Below, piece by piece: positions 7,060-14,421 of a DNA stretch of 28,786 nucleotides. Position numbers and translations under genes: made by a program. The first letter of the stretch is position 1, and each line of letters begins with the position of its first letter. The notes beneath the pieces are model-generated. The model searched no databases. It was given only the letters and a program-made list of their open reading frames with translations, and had not been told where the DNA came from. This DNA comes from a virus, in IMG/VR virus record IMGVR_UViG_3300020435_000074, positions 1-28,786 of that record. One strand, written 5' to 3'.

Positions 7060-7706
7060 TCTTCCTCGATATGTTCAATTATTATATCTCTCATGGTCTT
7101 ATTTCTTGCGTAAAACGCAATTGACCATCTAGGCTCGTTGGTCATAGCACAATGGAATGTTGATTTTTTTCCTGGTCCATAATATCCAGTCTTACAACTC
7201 CAGCCTGGTCTATCACCAATTGTATTTATACTTCCTGTCTCCCAATCGCGATATCTATAAAAAGAATTTCCACCCTTACTCCAATTAAATAATAGAGTAA
7301 ATCCTGGAGCATCCCTATTATCATGCCAACCTATATAACCATCTGATGGATAATAACAAAGTAAAGCATTTTGTTGGACACCTAGTTCTCTAGAAAAGTT
7401 ATATTTAACATCATCAGCAAAAACTCTCCAAGGACCACTAACAGGTGAACCATATAGTACACCTATGTCAATACCTTTCATAATTTCAGGTGGTCCCTCA
7501 AATCTATCTTCTGAAACTTTTTTTAATATGATTTGAAGATAATCTTTTGAGGTTGCGTAGTATTTATTTAATTTTTTTTGTGGAACTTGGTCGCCTAAAT
7601 TTCTTTCTCTAATATCTAATTGTTTCATATCAAGACTATTAATAGTATCAATAAAACCATTAAGCCTATTTAATATCTCTTTATTTTTGATTAATACTTC
7701 GCGCAT
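7056..7706 (-). CDS. 2OG-Fe(II) oxygenase-like protein (216 aa)
   Basis: The C-terminal half reads as a double-stranded beta-helix oxygenase: ALLCYYPSDGYIGWHDN (residues 114-130), FTLLFNWSKGGNSFYRYRD (136-154), the distal metal ligand in STFHCA (H185), and a downstream arginine in PRWSIAFYAR (R193), the usual 2-oxoglutarate carboxylate contact. The proximal motif is H128-D129-N130, so the expected H-x-D appears as H-x-N with an acidic residue one place off. Members of this fold hydroxylate or demethylate proteins, nucleic acids or small molecules, and are frequent in T4-like marine phages. The start is supported by AAAGGA eight bases upstream, although it overlaps the preceding glycosyltransferase gene by 26 bases. 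Substrate is not predictable from sequence. Confidence 0.7.
   Translation of the reverse strand: MREVLIKNKEILNRLNGFIDTINSLDMKQLDIRERNLGDQVPQKKLNKYYATSKDYLQIILKKVSEDRFEGPPEIMKGIDIGVLYGSPVSGPWRVFADDVKYNFSRELGVQQNALLCYYPSDGYIGWHDNRDAPGFTLLFNWSKGGNSFYRYRDWETGSINTIGDRPGWSCKTGYYGPGKKSTFHCAMTNEPRWSIAFYARNKTMRDIIIEHIEEE
7223..7230 (-). promoter_or_regulatory. Possible internal late promoter core TATAAATA
   Basis: Exact TATAAATA inside the oxygenase gene, about 160 bases before the EEP-like gene. It could boost the downstream enzymes or be chance in AT-rich coding DNA. Confidence 0.25.
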
Positions 7707-8409
7707 CTGCTGGGTCCTTTAGTGGTAATGTATAATGCCATACTACGATTTCGCTTTCACATTCATCTTTTTTATAAAGATATACAAAGTTAAATCGTGC
7801 ATCGTCTTTATATATACTTATATCTAAATCAGAATAGGTATTTTCAGTTAACCACCATAAAGTTAATTGGTCCCAACTAATTAATCTTTCTTTTGGTTCA
7901 ACATTAGGCCACCATTCACCAGTTCTTTGTTTACAATAATATTCCCACCAATCATTCATAAATTGAAGTATACGTGGAGTTGATTTATAACCAAAGACAC
8001 CACCATGCAATACCATTTCACCTCCAACAAACTTAGCTATCTTACCAGCGTATGGTCTTATATTAGTGAATACTAAATCAGAATCGAAATCAAACATTTT
8101 AGATACATCCTCATGTTGTATGAACATATCTGCATCTAAATATATTGTTTTATTAAATGGGGTTTTAGATAGAGCCCAGAGTTTGGCTCGTACATGGTTT
8201 GGTACATCGTGTACCATGAATAGGTTATCGCATCGATGGTCATCATCAGTCCACTCCTTATGAGCAAACAAAACGATATTAGCATTAGGCATATAGTCAA
8301 GCAATGAATCAATGAGCATATGAGCTGCTTCATAATACTCATAAAACTGACTTGCTACAATTAAAAATCCGTTAGGCTTTTGCTTTTGGTTTTTCTTCTG
8401 GTTTGGCAT
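7681..8409 (-). CDS. GT-A-type glycosyltransferase (242 aa)
   Basis: After a lysine/asparagine-rich start, residues 14-50 form the nucleotide-binding Rossmann-like beginning of a GT-A fold (GFLIVASQFYEYYEAAHMLI). RAKLWALSKTPFNKTIYLDADMF follows, with the DxD motif at D92-A93-D94, then HGGVFGYKS (135-143) and WDQLTLWW as acceptor/donor-side elements. The RAKLWAL...YLDAD layout resembles GT8-like and related nucleotide-sugar transferases. It would transfer a sugar from a nucleotide sugar using a divalent metal. The start at 8409 lies inside the preceding gene (38-base overlap) and has AGAAGA upstream. It is the first enzyme gene of the cassette. Sugar and acceptor are unknown. Confidence 0.75.
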   Translation of the reverse strand: MPNQKKNQKQKPNGFLIVASQFYEYYEAAHMLIDSLLDYMPNANIVLFAHKEWTDDDHRCDNLFMVHDVPNHVRAKLWALSKTPFNKTIYLDADMFIQHEDVSKMFDFDSDLVFTNIRPYAGKIAKFVGGEMVLHGGVFGYKSTPRILQFMNDWWEYYCKQRTGEWWPNVEPKERLISWDQLTLWWLTENTYSDLDISIYKDDARFNFVYLYKKDECESEIVVWHYTLPLKDPADARSINQK

Positions 8410-8830
8410 TTTCTTCTAAGATAATAGCTGCAGAATACGCCATGATTTCTACCATGTTTGTTGCTTTACGTACTTTAGATTTAAGTGCTCTATTTTTAGA
8501 AGTTTTAATTTCTGGTATTTCAAATGCATCAACTTTAGCAGCAAATAAAGCTTCATTCTTTCCTTTATCTATAGCTGCTTTTTCTTCAGCTATTCGAACT
8601 GCTTGATTAGCATGATGTTCATCAGCTTTCTTTTTAGTTATTAAGTTAATTTCATTATGAGTGAAATTATTAAATACTTCTTTCCAATCAGGATTATCTT
8701 TTTCACCTTTTGGAGTATTACCTATTGATACAGTCTGTGATGTACCATCTGGATAGACGAAGTCTGCTACAATAAGGTTTTTGGTGGAGTCCGCGTAATA
8801 CGGGTTTCGAATTTCTCTATCTTGCGCCAT
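8372..8830 (-). CDS. Uncharacterised lysine-rich protein (152 aa)
   Basis: Function not recognised. The N-terminal part (residues 1-60) is beta-rich with FVYPDGTSQTVSI and DNPDWKEVFNNF. The middle is a highly charged helix with KKKADEHHANQAVRIAEEKA. The end is helical and finishes in a low-complexity tail (EEKPKAKA). There is no signal peptide or membrane segment. It has its own late promoter core at 8866-8873 and a good ribosome site (GAGGAA about eight bases before the ATG). It lies at the boundary between fibre genes and the enzyme cassette, and its 3' end overlaps the first glycosyltransferase gene by 38 bases, so the two are likely co-expressed. A fibre assembly or chaperone role would fit position and charge, but the sequence does not show it. 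Confidence 0.7.
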   Translation of the reverse strand: MAQDREIRNPYYADSTKNLIVADFVYPDGTSQTVSIGNTPKGEKDNPDWKEVFNNFTHNEINLITKKKADEHHANQAVRIAEEKAAIDKGKNEALFAAKVDAFEIPEIKTSKNRALKSKVRKATNMVEIMAYSAAIILEENAKPEEKPKAKA

Positions 8831-8865
8831 AATTTATTCCTCAATCAATTATTATAATATAATTT

Positions 8866-8873
8866 TATTTATA
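8866..8873 (-). promoter_or_regulatory. T4-type late promoter core TATAAATA
   Basis: Exact TATAAATA placed directly after the stop of the 127-aa gene. The predicted transcript start near 8860 gives a leader of about 30 nt carrying GAGGAA before the ATG at 8830. It is the likely promoter for the 152-aa gene and the enzyme cassette that overlaps it. Confidence 0.7.
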
Positions 8874-8874
8874 C

Positions 8875-9258
8875 CTATGCTGGGTCGTACCAATCTTGAG
8901 CATGTGCTGCTCCAGTATCTGCGTTAATATCTTTAGTTACACTACTCCATCCACCAGTTTCTAGACCTGTTACATCATCCCAACCATTAGCATCAATGTC
9001 AGCTCTATATTTAGCTTCAGTCCATGTACGAACAAGATTATAACCATTGCCGGCAGTACCTGCAGAAACTTCTGAACCATTAGAAGCTAATACTTTTGTT
9101 TCAGTAAAATCAGTTTGAGCACCAACCGCAGAGTCATGATCTGCTAGAGTTGTTTCGGCTCCACCTATATCAGCTAAGTGTTGTTCAAGCGCTTCTTGTA
9201 ATGTGCTAAATACTGAACCTGATTTGGTCCATTCAGTAGTTACGATATGATCTGCCAT
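8875..9258 (-). CDS. Small virion or fibre-associated protein (127 aa)
   Basis: No family recognised. Residues 1-60 include a predicted helix (FSTLQEALEQHLADIGGAETTLADHD); the rest is glycine- and tryptophan-rich with LVRTWTEAKYRADIDANGWDDV and ends in AQDWYDPA. The start lies one base after the stop of the 317-aa gene (TAATATG), so the two are coupled. Composition rich in A, T, D and G, with few Lys and no Cys, matches the neighbouring fibre-like proteins. It may be a companion or cap of the 317-aa repeat protein. Assignment rests only on composition and position. Confidence 0.65.
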   Translation of the reverse strand: MADHIVTTEWTKSGSVFSTLQEALEQHLADIGGAETTLADHDSAVGAQTDFTETKVLASNGSEVSAGTAGNGYNLVRTWTEAKYRADIDANGWDDVTGLETGGWSSVTKDINADTGAAHAQDWYDPA

Positions 9259-9259
9259 A

Positions 9260-10213
9260 TTATGCTGTCCTTAACCAAAGCTTTAATGTTGATACAGTAT
9301 CTACTGCAGCCATAATAGTAGCACCAGTATATGTACCAGTATAATATCCAGTATAGTTTCCTGTATAGTTACCAGTATATGGACCTACTTGACGACCAGA
9401 ATAGTATGTTGAGTAGTAGCCTGTATATGTTCCTGAATATACACCAGTATATGGACCAGAATAATCTTGGTCTGTTCGTTGTTTTCTTGTATCAGAGAAA
9501 GCATCTCCAACTGTTTGCCATGTTCCTGAACCAGGAGCTGCTGCTTGTAATACATACTTACCAATACCAGTGTCGACGATAGATTCTTGATACATTTCTA
9601 CTAAATCATTAATTTCAGCATCAGACATTTCTTTTAATTGATTTGAATTCCATTTAATAGGTCGTGTTGCAGTTGTATTAGAACCAGTTGTTCTTTTCCA
9701 AAGTTGAGTACTATTAGCAACAGTATCTACAGCCAGTTTATTATTAATTGTAGCAATAGAAGTCCATGTTCCTGTTTCAGGAGCTGCTACTTGTAATACA
9801 TATGAACCTACACCACCTGCAGCAATTTTAATATTGATTCTATCTACGATATCAGCTCTGCATTCAGCATCTGTCATTTCAATAAGACCATCATAAGAAC
9901 CTGAATCATATTTAACCGCAAATGGTCTAGCTGTTGGAGACGGAGTTACGTCTGTTAAGTTTTGTCTAAAGACATAGTTGTCTGTATGAATGGTTGTATT
10001 AGCAGGGTGAGTTCCCTGTGCTTGGTCTCGTCTTGTGTCTGCGAATGTACCGATGTCTGTCCAACCTGCTTCAGCATTCATTGCGAGGTGGCCAGTATTA
10101 TCACTAGTCATTCCTGAGAAATGGTCTAGAATTAAATCTACGTTATCATCGATCTCAGCGGCGCTCATTTCTTTTAAGCTTGCTGAACCATTCCACTTAA
10201 TTGGTTTTGGCAT
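9260..10213 (-). CDS. Modular virion protein with xY(T/S)G tetrapeptide array (317 aa)
   Basis: The protein has three related modules. Residues 3-64 hold KPIKWN, LKEMSAAEI and WTDIGTFADTRRD. Residues 96-153 hold RPFAVKY, IEMTDAECRADIVDRI and GVGSYVLQVAAPETGTWTSI. Residues 184-246 hold RPIKWN, LKEMSDAEI, GIGKYVLQAAAPGSGTW and DAFSDTRKQR. They are followed by a 48-residue tyrosine/glycine-rich array (250-297), described separately, and a short C-terminus ending LWLRTA. The start is backed by AGGAGA upstream. Module repetition and low-complexity repeats suggest an extracellular virion appendage. No catalytic motif is seen. The enzyme cassette begins two genes downstream. Confidence 0.7.
   Translation of the reverse strand: MPKPIKWNGSASLKEMSAAEIDDNVDLILDHFSGMTSDNTGHLAMNAEAGWTDIGTFADTRRDQAQGTHPANTTIHTDNYVFRQNLTDVTPSPTARPFAVKYDSGSYDGLIEMTDAECRADIVDRINIKIAAGGVGSYVLQVAAPETGTWTSIATINNKLAVDTVANSTQLWKRTTGSNTTATRPIKWNSNQLKEMSDAEINDLVEMYQESIVDTGIGKYVLQAAAPGSGTWQTVGDAFSDTRKQRTDQDYSGPYTGVYSGTYTGYYSTYYSGRQVGPYTGNYTGNYTGYYTGTYTGATIMAAVDTVSTLKLWLRTA
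9323..9466 (-). repeat. Twelve-unit tetrapeptide array xY(T/S)G
   Basis: Residues 250-297 of the 317-aa protein divide into twelve tetrads: DYSG, PYTG, VYSG, TYTG, YYST, YYSG, RQVG, PYTG, NYTG, NYTG, YYTG, TYTG. Ten of the twelve match xY(T/S)G exactly. At DNA level this is a 12-base minisatellite of 144 bases. The regular Tyr and Thr/Ser spacing would display many hydroxyl groups along an extended chain. Confidence 0.9.
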
Positions 10214-10282
10214 AAGTAGTTCTCCTATCTCCTATATTCTATATTATATATATATCGTTTAAATGTTTCACTTTAAATTAAT

Positions 10283-12331
10283 TTAAAAAGTTCCGCCATC
10301 AATTGTTCCACTAGCTTGTGGAACTCCGCCGGAAGTAAATCCTAAATGCTGATATTGTGTACCAGTTATATAACTTAACGCTGTACCTCCAGCATTTGAT
10401 ACCCAATAACCGTTTCCAGTATGTGAGCTTACTCCTGTACCACCATCTGTTATTGGAATATCTGTACCAGTTGCATGATAAATTACATTACCTTCAACTG
10501 TTAAGATACCAGCTGCTGAGCGTGCTAGTGTTGTGTCAGATGCTGCACCAACATTTACTGCTGTAAATTGAGGTGAATCACCTGTGCCAACACCCATAGA
10601 TGTACGTAATGTTGCACCAGTTTCTAATACAAAGTTAGAACCATCGCCTACAATGAAACCACTATCAGTTACTGCTAAACCAGCAACATCTGCTAGTTGA
10701 GCATCATATGCTTGTACATCTGAACCAATCGCTACACCTAAGTTTGTTCTTGCTGTTGAGGCATCAGAAGCACCGGTACCACCATGTGCTACCGCAACAT
10801 CAGTTGCTGTCCATTGACCGGTAGTAATTGCACCTGTTGTGACAATCGTATTTTGACCAACATAGTCTGTAGCAATAGTGATAGCATCTGCTGAAACTGT
10901 AATTTTTCCGGCTGTTCCAACCGCATTGATTGTATTTCCACTCTTTGTTAAACCATTTCCAGCTGATATTTGACCAGCACCAGAGAATTGTTCAAAGGTT
11001 ATTGAAGTAGTACCAAGGGTTACTGCACCATCAGTAGATAATACATAACCATTGTCAGCATTTGCAGTACCTTCTTCGGTAAATGTAAATGCACCTGCAG
11101 TTAATTCAGAAGCTGCATCAGCATCTGGTGTTCTTGTTAGAACAAATGCTGCTCCAGCACCACCTGTTGCTGTGACTTTATAGAAACCATTTTGTGCTGC
11201 TGCTGCCTGGTCTTTAACAAGAATTCTGTCATCTGCTGCAACCGCTACACCATCAACTGTTAATGCACCATTAGCATCAGCTGTTAATGTACCTGCGCCA
11301 TTGTTATATGTACATGCAGCTAATGCAGCTGCTGTAGCTAATCTTACCGATGCTTTAACATCTAATCCATTTGCTACTGAGTCAACATATGATTTGTTTG
11401 CAAGGGAATCTGAAGTAAATCCAGCTCTTCCAGCATAGCCAGAAGGAACTGTTACTGTACCTGTTCCATTTGGAGTAAGGTCTAAATTACCGTTTGCGTT
11501 AGTTGTTGTAATTGCATTGCCATCTAATGTTAAGTTATCAACATCAATAGATGTTATTCCATTTAGGTCAGTGATTGTATCACCTAGTGAAGTATCATCC
11601 GAACCAATTGTTATACCATCATTTGCTAGTTTACCGTTAGCAATTGAACCTGCTAATTGAGCATTTGATACACCTAATGCTTTAATTGTTACATCACCTG
11701 ATGAAGTAGCAAATGAAGCAGTATTAAATGATGCGATACCCTTATTACTATCTGAGGCATCCTCACCAGCGATTGTAATTGTGTTATCAGATACCGTAGT
11801 ATCAATACCAGCACCACCACTATATGTTATTGTTTCACCCGTACTTACCGAATCATTTGAACCTGTATCGGCTGCAAGACTTAATGTACTTACAACTGTG
11901 GCAAATGATAAGTTACCTGAACCGTCTGTTTGTAAGAATTGACTTGCTGTACCATCAGCCGTTGGGTGTGATAACCCATCAATAACGACTTTACCTGAGC
12001 CGTGTGGGGTAATTGTAATATTACCGTTTGAATCTGTTGATGTAATGGCATTGCCATTAATGTTTATATTATCGACATTTAAATTGTCGAGTTTTGAACT
12101 TGCATCTACTACTAGTGCTGAGGACGCTGTTAACGTACCAGCTGTGTGGTCCAACATGTCTGTGTAGACTTGACCACCAATTACTCGTGCTACTACATCC
12201 GAACCCGATGTTTCGCCAATGAATAATTTATCTGAACTAAATGAGTAGGCTTGTTCACCAACGGATAATGCATCTGTTGCTGGTGACCCAGTGGCTAAAC
12301 TATATTTAGTTACAATGACTGTTCCTGCCAT
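10283..12331 (-). CDS. Large tail-fibre-like protein (682 aa)
   Basis: Start at 12331 with GGGAGA about eight bases upstream. Residues 1-50 form an adaptor-like N-terminus (ALSVGEQAYSFSSDKLFIGE). Two copies of a short shaft module follow: LNVDNININGNAITSTDSNG with PHGSGKVVIDG (about 83-120), and VDNLTLDGNAITTTNANG with PNGTGTVTVPSG (about 265-300). Next comes a fibre-type domain with SYVDSVANGLDVKASVRLAT, DRILVKDQAAAAQNGFYKV and FVLTRTPDAD (about 315-400), then GNGLTKSGNTINA, and a C-terminus ending ASGTIDGGTF. These are structural, not catalytic, elements. The final GGTF is shared with the small 83-aa protein encoded just upstream. Probably a trimeric fibre or whisker; the receptor is unknown. 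Confidence 0.8.
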   Translation of the reverse strand: MAGTVIVTKYSLATGSPATDALSVGEQAYSFSSDKLFIGETSGSDVVARVIGGQVYTDMLDHTAGTLTASSALVVDASSKLDNLNVDNININGNAITSTDSNGNITITPHGSGKVVIDGLSHPTADGTASQFLQTDGSGNLSFATVVSTLSLAADTGSNDSVSTGETITYSGGAGIDTTVSDNTITIAGEDASDSNKGIASFNTASFATSSGDVTIKALGVSNAQLAGSIANGKLANDGITIGSDDTSLGDTITDLNGITSIDVDNLTLDGNAITTTNANGNLDLTPNGTGTVTVPSGYAGRAGFTSDSLANKSYVDSVANGLDVKASVRLATAAALAACTYNNGAGTLTADANGALTVDGVAVAADDRILVKDQAAAAQNGFYKVTATGGAGAAFVLTRTPDADAASELTAGAFTFTEEGTANADNGYVLSTDGAVTLGTTSITFEQFSGAGQISAGNGLTKSGNTINAVGTAGKITVSADAITIATDYVGQNTIVTTGAITTGQWTATDVAVAHGGTGASDASTARTNLGVAIGSDVQAYDAQLADVAGLAVTDSGFIVGDGSNFVLETGATLRTSMGVGTGDSPQFTAVNVGAASDTTLARSAAGILTVEGNVIYHATGTDIPITDGGTGVSSHTGNGYWVSNAGGTALSYITGTQYQHLGFTSGGVPQASGTIDGGTF

Positions 12332-12364
12332 CCTATATCTCCCTTATGTTTGCCGAGTCACCCA

Positions 12365-12616
12365 TTAAAATGTCCCGCCGATTAATTTTAAATTACTATT
12401 AGTATCTTCTATATTAGGTTTTACCTTAAAAGTACCAGCAGCTCCATCCCATTGTATCATGGAACCATCTCCTCTAGCTGATGTATCTACATCTGTTAAA
12501 GCAGCCAATGTAGTTGTCACTCCAGAGACACTTATATTTTTAGCCATAATGACTTTCTTTTGTGTACCAGCACTTCGGTATCCCCTATTTGCTGTAATCT
12601 TTCCTTGTAATGCCAT
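12365..12616 (-). CDS. Small fibre-associated protein (83 aa)
   Basis: A short protein with MALQGKITANRGYRSAGTQ at the start, then TTTLAALTDVDTSARGDGSM, IQWDGAAGTFKVKP, and the end LKLIGGTF. The L..L.DVD...DG..IQWD pattern is common in phage fibre tips and linkers. Its last four residues, GGTF, are the same as those of the 682-aa fibre that follows. It overlaps the preceding gene as TAATG (12614-12618), so translation is coupled, and it has no strong ribosome site of its own. Possibly a fragment or minor copy of a fibre C-terminal module retained as a separate virion component. Confidence 0.65.
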   Translation of the reverse strand: MALQGKITANRGYRSAGTQKKVIMAKNISVSGVTTTLAALTDVDTSARGDGSMIQWDGAAGTFKVKPNIEDTNSNLKLIGGTF

Positions 12617-12951
12617 TATGTTTGTGTAATCCCTGGATTAATAGTTATTTGTCCTTCGACAACTCTGGTTTTTACACCACCATCATCTGTTATTTCTATA
12701 TCATATAAATAACGACCGGCCTTCATGCCATTTGTAGTCGTATTTGATAACTGAATAGTAACTATACCGCGTGCACTATCAGTTATACTAGTTGTAAAAT
12801 TCGTTGCAGTACTAGAAGAATAACTTTTTCTAATCTGTCCAGCTACTGTATAACTCGCTAAGTTAGCAACATTACCATTCGCGTCCTGTACTTCTATGTC
12901 AGCTGAGTAATCAGCACCTTGATCTATACTTAAATTTGATAATACTGCCAT
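12616..12951 (-). CDS. Beta-sandwich-like virion adaptor (111 aa)
   Basis: Predicted all-beta protein: LSIDQGADYSADIEVQDANG, ASYTVAGQIRKSY, ARGIVTIQLSNTTTNGMKAG, RYLYDIEITDDGG and VVEGQITINPGITQT. The order (dG...V...yt...iRks...G.v.i.ls...T...a.rYlYDie...G....v.eG.i.i.p.vT) is that of a small Ig-like or BppU-like module found in phage baseplate and fibre proteins. It probably forms a structural connector. The late promoter core at 12965-12972 is only 13 bases from the ATG, so the leader would be about 8 nt. It is followed by a TAATG overlap with the 83-aa gene. Confidence 0.7.
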   Translation of the reverse strand: MAVLSNLSIDQGADYSADIEVQDANGNVANLASYTVAGQIRKSYSSSTATNFTTSITDSARGIVTIQLSNTTTNGMKAGRYLYDIEITDDGGVKTRVVEGQITINPGITQT

Positions 12952-12964
12952 TCCTTCATACCTA

Positions 12965-12972
12965 TATTTATA
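12965..12972 (-). promoter_or_regulatory. T4-type late promoter core TATAAATA very close to a start codon
   Basis: Exact TATAAATA in the 32-base gap between the 413-aa and 111-aa genes. With T4 spacing the transcript would start near 12959, leaving about 8 nt before the ATG at 12951; GAAGGA abuts the ATG directly. Confidence 0.6.
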
Positions 12973-12983
12973 AAATTACTTAT

Positions 12984-14225
12984 TTAGAACAATTGATTGC
13001 CACCAACATCATAAACGTCTAGTTTAAGTGTGGTTGCAGCTGTTGTTGCTATACTTATTGAACCTAAGTTCGTCATTGTTGCAGCACCTGTTACGGCGCC
13101 TGTTAATGTTATGGTTGGGTCAATTACATCAAAGTCAAGTGTTCCATCACCATCTTGATATGTTACTGCAATACCTGATTCAGTATTACCAGTTATCATT
13201 GCTCCAACAATGTCTTGTACACTTTCAGCAAAGTCATCAATATTACCTATAACGTGATTATGTCCATCGTCTGCAATTACAAAATCGATTGTACCATCAT
13301 CATCTTGGTATGTTACTGAAATTCCACCCGATTCAGTATTACCCGTAACCATTGCACCAACTGCATCTTCAAATGCCTCACCTTGTGTGAAGAATTTAGA
13401 AGTTAAATCAGTTCCACCATAACTTAGTGTGGTTGCATTTAAATTACCAGATATATCTACTTTATGAGAAGCATGTACTGCACCACCAATACCTATTCTT
13501 TGGTTTGCATCAACTGTTATTGCCGTACCTGAACCAGTACCTAATGTTAATACTGTTGCAGCACTCACACCTGCTGTTGAACCACTTAGTCCAGAACTTG
13601 GAGTAACAAGTGTACCGGTCATTGTATCACCGGCTACTGCTACATAAGTTGTACCAATACCAGCAATATTTGCTGTGGCTGTGGTTAATTCACCATGTAA
13701 TTCAAGAATGGCAGGACCAACCGTGGATGCAGTTGTTCCCATTGCTGCAGCTGAGATTGTGCCTAATGCTGTTGTGTTAGTATTTGTTTCAGTATGTACT
13801 TCATTAATACCTGTTGTTAATGTGGTTGCAGTAGTATCAAGAGCAACTGCTGCGCCATCCCTTGCATATTGAGCATTAAGGATAGCTACTAAAGTTGTTT
13901 CTGCACCATTATATCCAGTTAAAGATGAACCAGCTAAGTCAATACCTGCAGTACCAGCGATAACACCAATATCTGAATGGTTCTTATTAATTGCTTCACG
14001 TAATGTATCATAAGTACCACCTGCATCCCATAAAGCTTCAACACCAACAATAGCGTCAAGCGCTTCTGTTCTAGTTTCATGGTCTCCTAATGCAGCAATA
14101 ATATCTGTTGCACCTGCTAATGGCTCAGTCAGATTAGTTAAGTTACCAATAGCTGTTCCAAGCTCATTAGTCTTGACTCTCCATTCTTCGAATGTGTTTG
14201 CTGTAGTTACGTTTACTGTTGCCAT
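12984..14225 (-). CDS. Fibre-like structural protein (413 aa)
   Basis: The N-terminus NTFEEWRVKTNELGTAIGNL (residues 11-30) is a helical segment typical of marine phage fibre or neck proteins. A long alanine/threonine-rich region with several helical stretches follows (GDHETRTEALDAIVG, TLREAINKNHSDIG, LDTTATTLTTGINEVHTE, STVGPAILELHGEL). Near residue 235 is AITVDANQRIGIGG. The C-terminal third carries two copies of the VGAM(V/I)TGNTES...DGT(I/L)DF module. No catalytic motif. The start is one base after the stop of the 64-aa gene (14227), so they are coupled. Likely part of the tail periphery; the exact role is unknown. Confidence 0.75.
   Translation of the reverse strand: MATVNVTTANTFEEWRVKTNELGTAIGNLTNLTEPLAGATDIIAALGDHETRTEALDAIVGVEALWDAGGTYDTLREAINKNHSDIGVIAGTAGIDLAGSSLTGYNGAETTLVAILNAQYARDGAAVALDTTATTLTTGINEVHTETNTNTTALGTISAAAMGTTASTVGPAILELHGELTTATANIAGIGTTYVAVAGDTMTGTLVTPSSGLSGSTAGVSAATVLTLGTGSGTAITVDANQRIGIGGAVHASHKVDISGNLNATTLSYGGTDLTSKFFTQGEAFEDAVGAMVTGNTESGGISVTYQDDDGTIDFVIADDGHNHVIGNIDDFAESVQDIVGAMITGNTESGIAVTYQDGDGTLDFDVIDPTITLTGAVTGAATMTNLGSISIATTAATTLKLDVYDVGGNQLF
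13125..13367 (-). repeat. Duplicated VGAM...NTES...DGTxDF module
   Basis: Two copies in the 413-aa protein, at about residues 287-317 (13367-13275) and 337-367 (13217-13125), share VGAM(V/I)TGNTESG, I(S/A)VTYQD and DGT(I/L)DF. A third relative is in the 822-aa fibre (residues 62-89). The linker between the two copies contains GHNHVIGNIDDF. Confidence 0.8.
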
Positions 14226-14226
14226 A

Positions 14227-14421
14227 TTATCTCTCTATTAATTGTTTTAACATATCTTTAATTTCTGATACATCTTGTTCTACTTTATCTAATCTTTCTG
14301 CATCGGCTTTAATTTTTGCTCGATTAGCAGAATATTCTTGTCCACCACTTGCCATATTTATAATAGCGCCTGAACTTGTGTCTCTTACTAAACCTGTATG
14401 TCCTTTAACTGGTATATGCAT
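14227..14421 (-). CDS. Small coiled-coil protein (64 aa)
   Basis: The N-terminal 25 residues are HIPVKGHTGLVRDTSSGAII and the following few; the remainder is a charged helix with heptad character (LDKVEQDVSEIKDMLKQLIER). I do not know a function. The VxGHxxLVRDxxSGAIIN beginning is a compact motif that looks like a binding peptide, for example a virion docking sequence, rather than an enzyme. It overlaps the 85-aa gene as TAATG and is one base from the 413-aa gene, so it is translated as part of the virion-protein series. The short length and coupling are confident; the function is open. Confidence 0.7.
   Translation of the reverse strand: MHIPVKGHTGLVRDTSSGAIINMASGGQEYSANRAKIKADAERLDKVEQDVSEIKDMLKQLIER
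14355..14362 (-). promoter_or_regulatory. Possible internal late promoter core TATAAATA
   Basis: Exact TATAAATA inside the 64-aa gene, about 130 bases before the ATG of the 413-aa gene. It could supply extra transcripts of the fibre block, or be chance. Confidence 0.3.

Noticed and set aside
8136-8342. Minus-strand 68-codon frame within the first glycosyltransferase gene
   Set aside because: It overlaps a gene with a clear DxD glycosyltransferase signature in another frame and has no independent ribosome site.
9323-9466. Collagen-like Gly-X-Y domain
   Set aside because: The period is four residues, not three, so it is not collagen; only an analogy with collagen modification is kept.
9331-9582. 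Plus-strand open frame, Tyr/Gln/Leu-rich
   Set aside because: Antisense shadow of the xY(T/S)G array and upstream module; composition is an artefact of the minus-strand repeats.
10272-10287. 16-base palindrome TTTAAATTAATTTAAA at the end of the 682-aa gene
   Set aside because: Contains no G or C, so it makes neither a stable terminator hairpin nor a specific-looking operator; expected occasionally in AT-rich DNA.
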